Shown here in pieces: positions 44,401-56,400 of a stretch of DNA of 60,000 nucleotides; the stretch's first letter is position 1, and each line of letters begins with the position of its first letter. Origin of the DNA: Hydractinia symbiolongicarpus (lineage: Eukaryota; Cnidaria; Hydrozoa; Anthoathecata; Hydractiniidae); contig NC_079875.1 in NCBI RefSeq assembly GCF_029227915.1, positions 8,617,001 to 8,677,000 of the forward strand, in the 5' to 3' direction. Under the pieces are notes generated by a model, which saw only the letters and a list, made by a program, of their open reading frames with translations, searched no databases and was not told where the DNA came from. A program made the position numbers and the translations under genes.

Positions 44401-47400
44401 ACTTATTGGTGAATGTCATCTTCTTGTAATTAGCAGTTTCAGAAGCTCTAGGTATTTTGCAGTACAATGGTAACTTGAGTTGCTGTAGTTAGTAAATAAG
44501 GTTACGCAATCAATTATGTAGCTATTTTGAGCTTTTCGTCAATAGTTTATGATGCGTTTTGGAAAGATACTAGCCTAAAATATGATCACAGACAAGGAAA
44601 TGATAAATTCAATGTTTTGTAAAGACTGTGGTAGATCATTTAAATAATAATACCTAGAATGTTTACGACAGACGACTTTATAATAAAAACAATTGTTCCA
44701 TAGCACACGCAAATAGATAGTGACCACTTAACGCAAAGAGTGATGCAAAAGTCTTATTTATTTCTGGTAGAGAATCTACGAAGTAAATTGAAAAAAAAAA
44801 AAAAAAATTAGTGTTGAGCGAGTGTGCTTGTGGGAACGAAACATGTATGAATAAATTACTGCATACTGCTGTTTGGTTTGATGGATCAGATGAAATTTAT
44901 GTATATGACATTAAATTTTATAATGATACTACGGTAGCAGTTGGATTTGATGTATCTGTAGCTGGATGCGTGGTTAGTTAGATAAGTAATAGCTCCCACC
45001 ATTCTTTCAACGTTTTTTATTCATTTCCAAACCAGTTCAGTAGACCTCAGTCATCAAAACATTTTTGTAGATATTCAAATCAAGACCTGCAACCAATCTC
45101 GCGCCTTTTTATTGTCATAAAGACATAGAAAATCAAGCTTATTAGTTGTGATGATTCAAAACCCAGACCCATCTCATCAAGTAGCAATTAAATTAACGTA
45201 ACTCAATCCGTGCTATTTGACACTTAACAAAAGATATCATGCTTTATGCTGGTATGCTGGTACTGTTAAGTTAAACAATCGATTACCACATATACAGATT
45301 GTTGTAACTAGAAGAGAATTCTGCTATGTTAAAAAGGAATTAATAGTGTTATAATATGCGAGGTCTATAGAATCTAAAAATTTGCGGTTTATTACTTTTA
45401 CCTGTGGGCCTAATGAATTTAAAAATATGCGGATACTGAAAAGAATGGGATGCAATTAGTACATTCGTTGCCATGTATGCTGCCTTTTTGTACGGTTTGG
45501 GTGTGTTGTGCATTTGACTGAAAATATATTATGGTGTAAGCAAATTGCTGTGCTGGACAATCAAACGTGCAGTGCGAAAAAATGATTACATACTAATGAA
45601 AGAGGAATGCGCTGTTGTTTTTGTCTCCATGGAGCTTCCTTTAAGAATTGGACTTGATGGTTCCATTGAAGTAGATCTTGTTCCAACTTTACTGTTGCTA
45701 CTTACCAAAACTGTGTGAAGAACGAAATACGTGTTATTGACAGCTAATTATTTTTCTTATTTATATAGATGCGTCTAAAGGGATGCCTGTGCAAGTGATA
45801 TTGAAAGACGTATGGTTTTTGTGTAAAAATGTAATGAAGATACTTACTCTGAAATAGTAGGATGTAACCTTTTTAACAATAATAAAACCCCTTATAAATT
45901 TTAGAGTAACGAAGTATTATTTTATTGTTAGGTGGCAAAAATAAATTCAAAATGATTATTAGTGCGAAAAAAAAATTCTCAATCTGAAATGTGAAAAATA
46001 ATTAAAATACGGAAGAATGTAAATTTAAATAATTTTTAAATATTTTTTTGTAAAACATTTCGCTTTCTTAAGATTTCAGAAGAGGTTAATGCATTTTTAA
46101 GCTCTTGAAAACGTTGATAGATAAAAATTTTAAATACGGTAAAAATATTTCGCAGTTAAGTTGTGCATGACAAAAAAAATTATGTGCGGATATTATAAGT
46201 CATTAATACCCGATTGAAATGAAGTGGTTGATTCAGATCCAGTTATGACGGATGTCAAAGATAAAGGTGGAGATAAGGTTGCTGTTGATGTTGATGAAAT
46301 TGATGATGATGTACTTTCTGACGACCTTGGAAATATTAACGTGTTTTCTACGGATTGTGCGCTTGAACTTGTTATAGTTGTTAATAACGACATGAGCAGA
46401 GTTCTTGATGTTGACATTGACAGAACACTGGATGGTGCCAGAGTTTCCAGAGGTGACGTGATTATTGTTGTTGATATTGTTAAAGATGATACAGCCGATG
46501 TTTCTAATGTTATTGAAGATGTGCTTGCAGATGACATACCTGATGACGCTGATGGGAGTGAGGTTTTTGAAGTCGATGATGCCATAAATGATGCACTTGC
46601 TGCTATTAAACTAGTTGGAGAAGGAGGGCTTGCTGTTGCTGATTGTCTTGGAGATGAAATGGATGAAATGCTTAACGTCGAAGCTGGAATGCTTGACATA
46701 ACAATCGTTGCTGAAAAAATACCTGTTTCTGAGGGCGCAGAATTTGATGCTGAAGGCGAATAACTTGACGTTGTCGGTATAACCGGTGTTGGAGAGAAAG
46801 AACTTGACGCTGGTAATAGGGTGCTTGAAGCTGTAGATGTCGAAGTTAATGTGGAGTATGAAGTACTTGATGTTGAAGGTGGAATTCTCGACGTTGATGA
46901 GCTAGTTTCTATTGAAGTGCTAGGAGGAGACTTACTTGACGATGCTAAAATAAAAATATAGAAACTGGACTTTTAGAGAGATGGAGTCACAAACGAAAGA
47001 TTGATAACATAATTTGACAATGTTTGGTTGCAAGTTGTCTTTAATTTTTTTATTTGGCTATTTTGGAAACACACATGGAATAAAAAATACCCATATAAAT
47101 TCACAGTCTCTTGTCCTAATATATCTTAATAGCGGAAATAGTGACATAGTTTCTTTCATTCATCCTTTACTTTCCTTCATACGTAAAAATATAGATTTTG
47201 ACGACTACAAAAATAACTGCGAGCCTCTGAAAGCAATCCAAATAGTGTAGATTTTGGCATCTTTAATTGCAATTACCCCCACTCTGATTCGGTACACTAT
47301 GTTCAATTCACACTTAGTTTATAAACTGTTTACAATTCATGTTACCTGGACAAACACCTAAGTTGCATGACTGTGTAGCTGTTTCCACGTCAGGGTATGA

Positions 47401-50400
47401 CCTTCCTTTACATGTACTCTTTGTGCAACTTTTCTTAGGCGGATCCACACAATTTCGAGTTCTTGTCCTAACTCCTGCATCACATGATTTAGAGCATGCA
47501 CCCCAATTAGACCATTCTGTCCAAAAATTCAGAGCACCTAAAAAACAAGAATGAAGAAATTAACTTGAATAGTCATTAGAATATTATTGGCTGACTATCT
47601 ATTTTTGTCTGATAAAAAAGAGAATCCAAGAGTTGTATTCTTGCACACTGGAGGATGTCTGCTTTATTATACAGCTGTTTATCCACATTAGTCAAATTCA
47701 GGACAGTTTGAACATGGAGTTGTATGTTGAACTTCTTGAAGCCTATCTTGGCATGAATATTAAAAATCCAATTGAATCAGTTCTGCAAATAGTTCATTAT
47801 ATGTTTATTAAAAAAATTCAGAATTGCAATTGAAGTGTAAAGATGCAAGAGATCTTTTTACGCTGATACCCAGGAAGATGGATCCATCCTCCTAGCCGAT
47901 ACTAAACAATCTAATTGTATTTTAAAGGAAATTCTCACCTGTGCTTATACAAGTGAAATTAACTACGATGTATTTGCTTTTGGATGGACATGGATCTCCC
48001 CAAACATCAACTTTACATTCATCTTGGAAATTAAACGCTAGAAAAGAATGTAAAAGATGGAATTTTTTCTAATAACAGCTTAAAAAACGAATTACAATAA
48101 TTTATTCCTCTCAATGTTAGAATATAAGATACAAACCATATTTCCAGAGATTTTTGGATCAGTTTTTAAAAAAAAAAAATTCAAAAGAAAAACCTGAACC
48201 TTTCTTATCAGCTTATTTTAGGTGTAGAGGAGCTATGTAGTTGAGATTGAAAGCGACCTTGACTTACAAGGAAAGTCAAAAGTATACTATAAATTTTCCT
48301 TTCTTTAAAAAAAGTACATTTAAAAATCATTGTCTCATCAGTATGAGTGATTTAGATTTCGCATATAAACTTTTATTTTTATGCAACAGCTAGCTGTATT
48401 TTAAAATTACACCGTGCATCCTGACGTTTTAAACACCAATTTTAAATATTTTCTATTCCCTATTCTTTCCCTATTTTAAAGAAGATCCCTGCCTTTAAGC
48501 CACGGGGACATGGAACAATTTTGGCACATTAATTTATTTTTTTTTGTAATCGTCTAAAAAATTATGTCTTGAAACATCCATGCTACAAGTAACATCTCTA
48601 TCAAAACAACGGAAATATTTAGCCAGTCCTAAGTGCTTCAAAAGCACTAATACCCTAGTGTATATCCAAGCTATATGGTTTAAAATATAGGTACAGCAAC
48701 TTAAAATTAATTATCTTACATGCTTTTAGCGTACACTCTGTTTCGTTGTCACAAAGTCTTTTTGCATTATCCAATTGAGATTCTGCCAATGTTGCATTTG
48801 GTACGCAGTCAGTTATAGTACCACTCGGGTTTTTACAATCTATTGTACTTGTTCTTCCAAAAAAGGCACCGGTTATACTTAAAACTCCTACAAAAGAAAA
48901 ATTGTGGGTTAGTGTACTTCATATGTGACGTATGGTTTAGCAGTTGCGTACACGTTTTTTTAAAATAAGTTCTTTTTTGTCTGACGCTGGGTGTTTGTTT
49001 GTTTGTTCGTGAATTTGTGGAGTTCTTCGGATACCTGTGTAATTTTAGATTTAATGTTCAACATAAAGCGAAGTGTGGTTCTAAACGAAAGAACAACACA
49101 AAAGTACGACGTGCTCGAAGTCCAACAATTTGTTGATGAAATGAATTTACAAGAACTGTCAAATATTTTATTGTTTTACGAGCCTTGTGTTCAAAAAAGA
49201 AAAAAAAACTTAGCTTTTACCTTTACGTAGAATTTCCGCGATTGAAAAATTATTCGAGGTTCGAAATATTTTTAAGGTGTTCTTAGTTTTGGGGCAAATC
49301 TCAGCCTAAATGTATATGTAGCAGATTCTTTTAAGAAGGAAACTCGTGTTATAAGTTTAAATTAAATATCTTTCCCTTAATAAGAATTCCAAAATTCTAA
49401 CCAGGCTGATCATTATTCTCATTTCTGCATTGTTCTTATATTTTTATAAATCACATCATTTTCTATGATTTTCCACAAAAATTACATACCAATTGGTGAA
49501 TGTTGTTTAAAACATTTACAAGTTCCTAATAAACGTCACCACACAAACTGTCATAAATAAGTGGACTGTACGAATACTAAGTGTGAAAATAGCAATGACC
49601 GAGCTGTTTGATTGATTATGTTGAATAAAGGGATGAAGTTAAACATGCTGAAGATAAACACTTAATCATACATACCGCCGCTCTTGCATGTTATTTTCCG
49701 TGTTAGCCCTGTACAAATTCTTTCTGTACATTGGTTATTTAAACCGCAATCTAAAAGCAAGATAAGAATTTCCAGAAAATAAGCTTAAAGATTTCCATGA
49801 TTGTTGGCGCCTCCTTCATACATGAAGGTCCAAAAAAAATCGTACGCCTCTGTATTCTGATAAAAATTTAAACTTCGGGATTTAAAATTTGTCTGCGTTA
49901 ACTTTAATGATTAGGAAGATTTTACTGCTGGTAAAGCATATCTATATTAATAACGCCCGTGCTTTGTCTGTTTGAAGCTTCAAAGTCTATAATGACTAGA
50001 AAAAAGTCGAAAACGAGCGTCTTTATACTCCATAACAAGGTTCATAGCCTGGCATTTTTTGTACGCTAACTCCAATCAAGCGCCTAAAACACAATGGTGA
50101 TTATCGCCAATTTTGGTCGAAACTTTGTTAAAAAATCACGGTGTGGTAAATTAACCAATCAACAGGCTGAAATATATATTTAAAATCAACGTTTTTGGGC
50201 GTCGTTTTCATTGTCCGAGTCTCTCACACTTTTTGTATGATAGCGACGGCAAAGACATGTTTAAAAAGTGCAGGTGGATGTTGATAGTTTACTAATATTT
50301 TAATTATTAATTCACCACGTGTTTAAGACATGTACAAAATTTAAAGAAACCAATATGATTTTCTGTTGAAGTTATTATTCCATTTGATAATTTATTTTAT

Positions 50401-53400
50401 GCCAGTTAACAATTGTTTATTTTTGTGTTAAATTATTGGGTTTTTTTGCTTACAATTGATTTTGTAACAAACAGCAGGCTTAAGTTGTGTTTAAGTTGAA
50501 ACTGAGGCTTAACTTGGGAAATTTCACAACAACTTTCGCTTCCTGGTGGTTGTTTAAATTAACAAAAGGACAATGATATATTTTTATAAGTTCATCGATA
50601 GGTTTTATTAAAACTGACGATCAGTTTTCGAACTTTTACATCAACTTTTACATCAACTTTTACATCTCCCCAAAACATAATTGCTGGGTGGCTGTTTTCG
50701 CTTAACAGCATGTGCTTTTATTCCGGTCGAAGGCGCGGAAATGCAATGCTAATTCAGCACAACAAATTTGTATTGTTTTAAACGCTCCACTCAATTTGCC
50801 ACAAACTCTTTATTTTATTTTAACAGAAGTCAATTTTGAACTTTCATGAAAACTTATTCTTCAAAAAATAAAGTTGCTTTGTGACTGTTTTCTTTTTAAA
50901 AATAACAGATGTTCAACGTAAAGTATACCTGTAGAGCGCTCTACCCGGATTTCAGGCAAGGTTAATCTGTACTTAGACCTTAACTTAGCATTTCACGCTT
51001 AAGCATAGTCACTATAATATACTTCATGCTAACAGGCCAATAAGGATGTCCGAAATACTAATGCAGGTAAAATGTAAGACAAGCGAAAATCCAAGGACCG
51101 ACGGAATTGTGAATTCTTCCAAGGAATAGCGACTAGTTTACTATTTTAATATCTGTTTTCCGTTAAAAATGGTAGCTGAAACGCTACTTGTGCTGAAGAT
51201 GTCAGATTATGTACGGAAAGCAATACTCTGGGAACTGGAATTTGTACAACAGATGAGCGGGTGGACTTGAGCTAACAACTAGTCTTTTTTTAAAAGTCTG
51301 CAAACTTTTTAAACACAATAGATCTAAACCTTAAAGCGTACAATAGGTATAACCGTTATTTACTTACTGTATTGCGGTTAGTATTAAGCCTCTGCTAATT
51401 AGTTCTTCAGTTTTAGAACCTTTTTAGCGAGTCGTATAGTATAGTATAGTATGTCGTCAATTTGCTTGCGAAGAAATTTGAATAGCTTCTATATAACCCA
51501 TCTAAGTGACTTTACTGTGAACCTTTTTTTCATTTTTTTTCAATTCCAGCAAGACAGGATTATGGATGAAGTTGAAGTTTGTTGTAGAATTGGTAACAAT
51601 GTTTAGGTCCTAAGGTTAGCTAAGTATGTGTGTATCCTACTTATTGTGCATCCTATGTGTCGTAAAATACGTCTTATACGCGTTTTATACGTTTCTGCCA
51701 TGTGACGAATTAATAATACACTAGTCGTTAGCCCGTGGAAAATCCACGGGTTCGCCCGTCCTTTTTATACAGCATTGCGTGCTTCTCGCTATTGCGCAGC
51801 TAAGCTACCATTTTGCGTGACAGACAGACAGACAGACGTATACAGGTATTATAACATAGATTTTGAAATCGTGCTGGATAAGTTTAATAAGTTCTTTTTT
51901 ATTGAACTAATGTTCTAGTTGTGTTTATTTACTATGTATTTCATTTTAAATAATATTTTTATTAATATAAACGTAAAAAATGAAAATAGGGTTTTACCAG
52001 CACACTACAAGGTCTTCGACTCCTAAAAACATCGTGGGGTGGACTATTTAACTTGTCTTTTGTGGCCTTCTAACACTGGGGGTAAGTCATAAAAAATTCT
52101 GCCTGCTTTCCGAAGACTTCAGAAGCTTATAAAGCATTTCAATACAGACAGGTTTGTTAAAATTTTTGACAAAATAGCATCACTTCAAATTTACAACATC
52201 TAGTCCTAAAAATATAATATGTTGTTTGGACTGAAATTGAGAAGGTTTCTAAGCTATTAAAGTGGAATGAGTAAAATGTCCTTCCAAAATATACTAGGGT
52301 TCAAAAATTGCATTAAAAAACTTTAAACTTTTTTAATTTCTTTAACTTGGTTTGTTAAACGTTCTCACAGACATACGTTATTATTAAAAAATCCGTCACT
52401 CTTTAATTTCGTCGGTAAAACCGTCGTTAATAACTTTCGTCACCTAGAGAAGAATTCGTAATTTTTAACCGACTAAATATTTTTGGCCGGGTATATTTAC
52501 TTTCCTATTCATGGGGTATTTAAACAAACGCAAAAGTTAGCACACGTGGGAAAGTTTTGTTTGAGCTGGGCGAAAGTTGGCACAAATAAGGCTGCTATTC
52601 TTTAGTGGTCTTGTTTTAACTTAAAAGAAAGTGTCATACTTAGAGACAGTTTAGATGCTTCATTTTTTTCTGTCCAGTCTGGCTCATATAAATATTATGG
52701 TTTAGATCTAGCCAACAAACTTAAAGTCTTATGTCCGATGCAAATATTTACAAATTAAAATTAAAAAGTTTAAAATGTGTAAGCCTTATATAGAAGTGGT
52801 GTCCGTAATTAGTTGTGAGGGACCGACTCGAATTTTTGGCGTGTTTCTTGGGTGTTGTTCGTTTTCAAGGTAGAAAATATCTCAAAGAGCTGTTTAGGCA
52901 AGACTGAGTAAAGCCACAATTAAATACACTGTGTTTGATAACATATCAACCTTGGTCCCAACACGCTTTGATGCTGTACATTGAGGCGATATTTGGAAAA
53001 TTGCATGCTTACATAATGCATAAAAATTAAGTTTTAGGACTTAAAGAATCTATATTGTTCTACTCAAGCCAAAAATTGTAGCTGCAAGAAGCGACGGGAG
53101 AATTCTCGTGGATTCTTTGATGCACTAATAAGTCGTAATGCAAGTGCTTAACTAATGCGTTAAGTGAAACGGAGTACAGTGGTGGCGCGTATGATAATAC
53201 ATTAGTACTTGTTGGTCTCTCGCAAATTGAAAATACAATAAGCCTTGTGTCAGCCTAACCCTTATCTACGGTTGGTCGATCATCATTATCATTTTTTTTT
53301 TTTTTTTTAAATACAGCTATTACTATTAAAGATTGTTACCGTCTGAATGTTTTAAATGACGTTTTATTGACATCATCCATGTTGATTGTATTGTACGCAG

Positions 53401-56400
53401 TATTTCGAAATCATCCAAATGATTTGTACGAATATTTCTTCCCACGGACTCCCACGGATTTTGAATTATACAGAACATTCCCGATACGTTAATAATAAAA
53501 TGCTGAATAATTTTTAATATGAAATATTTAGATTTTTAAAGATTATAATTTTCATGACAAAAAAAATTATTCTGAACAGTTCTAATTTAGCGGACAATAA
53601 TCTTTCAAACTTTTTTTTGCCGGTTTTATTTAGAATTTTTGCCTCTTCAAAGTTGTAGTGAATAAAATATTGTCAATAATTTGCCAATATTTTGGCATAT
53701 TGTTGCTAATAAATTGTCAAACAGTTTGTATAAAATATTAAAGAAGAATGTCATGCAAGAAAGGCTTGCCACTGAGGTGACTCACCAATGACAATTTACA
53801 CACAAATTTGTTAAGAAAATAACTATTCTGTAACTGCGTTAGGGATCCATTTAACTCGCCTTAGACCACTCCCTGAACCAATAAAAAGTCACTGAAATGG
53901 TGTTGCCTACGCGTTTTCTCTTTTCTCGCTCATACAAACTATGATTCCACAGTCACTAATTTAAGTTTTTTTAGAACGAGTTGATACCTAAGAAAGTAAA
54001 TGCTCTCTCGCTTGTGCAAACATCACGAGAACTGAAATTGTTTATTTAAGTAAATATATATAGTTGATAAACCTAGTTACATAAACATATTTTCAGTTTT
54101 AAATTACTACAAGGCGATGTTGTAGTACAATTTTAATGGTTACAAACCATTTTTTTATCATTTCGTTGTCCTTTTGGGGAAATGATGACAAGTGTATAAA
54201 CAACAGAACCGTCTCCTTTAATAATACCTGAATTTCAAAATGTTTGACAAATCACTACTTTGTGCTAAATAAACACGAAACAATCTTGCCTTGAATATGT
54301 ACGACGGGTGATAATGTGAGGACCGAAATATGTAAGACGAAAGAACCTGTGTTTTTCCTAAGGGCTAAGGACTAATATACTTTTGTTACTTTTTGTGCAT
54401 GTTAGTTGTGCTAAGTACAGCTTTTAGAGCCACTAAATTATAACTTTCACCAATTAAATTAATTTTAGAATTAGCTAAGAAAAAAAGATCTCAAGCAATT
54501 AAGAGGGGAATGTTTTTTTATTTTTATGCTTAAAATTTCCTATTTTTTGTTTGTTGCTCAAGGTAGATAAAATTTGTCGTTGAAGAAACACATAACATTA
54601 ACAAATAAGGACACAGGTAAAGTACAATGGCGGATTATATTCATTAAAAGAAGTAAGTTTTTAGATTTTAGTGGCTTACACGAAATATGCTTTAGGTGAA
54701 AAATAAATCTATCAGATCGAAATTTTAGTTTCTAAATGTTTGTTTAAATGAAGAGCGCATTGCAACAAAAGAAAACAATGCGTAGTTCGTTATTAACTCC
54801 GAAAGTAATTTGTGATTGTTGTTTAAAAAGACATTTGAATAAGACTAGCCGAATTGAAACAGCTTAAGATATATAAATCAAAAGATACAAAATTGGTCAA
54901 GAGATATAAAATTCTAAATTTAAAGTTTTTATTGAACAGCTTTCTACTCAGATTCGATGACAGTACAGTAACGTGACGCAAATACCTCTGTTGCTTGGAT
55001 TTTAGAACTACAGACGCAAATAGCACCAGTGAGTAAAAATTAAAGCTTACCTAACTGCGAATATCCATGGTGAAGCAAAATAATAAAGATGAAATCTATA
55101 AAGATGACTTTCAAACCCATCTTTAAAATATATTCACTCCGCTACTTTTTTTATTTTGTTAACTTTGAAAATTTAAACTATTTTTCACAGATATTCTCTT
55201 TTCTTTTATGAGTTTATTATTTTTTCTACATTTTATTTTTTTTATTTGTTTTTTGTTAAATTTGTTTAATTTGCTGAAAAAAAATTTACACACGCATTAA
55301 AAAGCGTTTACATATTGGGCTAAATAACAAACATGGTTGCCAAGGTAACATTAATAAACGCTAATTTCTTGTAGGGCTGTTTTACACAGATTAATTTTGA
55401 CATTTTTTTGTCAATGAAAACCTTACTGGCTAAATCGGAATAATTTTGCCTAGTCAAAGAGTTATTTCAAAACAGCACACATTCCTTTTTTGAGCTTTAA
55501 CGGAGAAAAGTGTCCTACTGATAAAGGTGTTTTCTCTGTTCTGGTAAATGACAATTTTGGGTTCCTTTGAAAGTTTATTTCAACATTTATCGATTAAACC
55601 GAATATAAGGTCCTAATTTTGTCGTCAAAATGACCTGTCCCAAAAGCCATAGTTCATGGATGTATTCTAAAAATAAAATTCTTAGGATACTGTATTTATT
55701 GTTTCATTGAACTAAGTGTTGCTAGTGTAAACTCAGCTATAAATATATTTGCGATTCCATGTTACACCACGGCAGAAAATCGTGACAATAATTGTTATGT
55801 TTATCTTTTGACTAATTTATTTATTTAACATCACCCATAGTTGCTACACGTGGGCTAACATGGCGATGAAACAAAACAAAAAAGAGCATGACACAGGTAT
55901 ACTTTCACGTTTAACTCAAAGACGATAGGTTCTTCTAAGTCGTAATTACATGTTACAAAAAATAAATTCCTGGCAGGACGGCTTACAGGATTTCTAACAT
56001 GTGCTTTGATTATTTTTTCAACCCTTTAGGCTATGTTTCTCCTAGCTATACAATGCAAGTGGACTCGTGACACCCTAATAGCCATTTGACCACAGTTTTT
56101 GATAAAAAGAACGCGCCGAAACAGGTTAAGCAAGACAAATAGGCTAGATGTCTCTCTTAACTCTACCCTATAAAGATTTACAACTGTACTAATTAGAATC
56201 AACTTAATGTTAGTTCGTGAGATAGCTATTCGGCGTGTAATCATAAGGTTTTATGTTCGGGTCCTCCAACACACTTTAGGTGTAGTGTTGTCACCGCATT
56301 TAATGGCTTGTGGGGCAATCTAACAATTTAGAGCAATGCTATACGTATCTCCGGCGGTAAAGTAACAAAGTCACAGTAGAGAGGGGAGGAAGAGCCAGCC

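Noticed and set aside
46224-46763. 179-codon Asp/Val-rich plus-strand ORF
   Set aside because: Antisense of the mucin exon 46210-46944, which has splice sites and phase consistent with the receptor.
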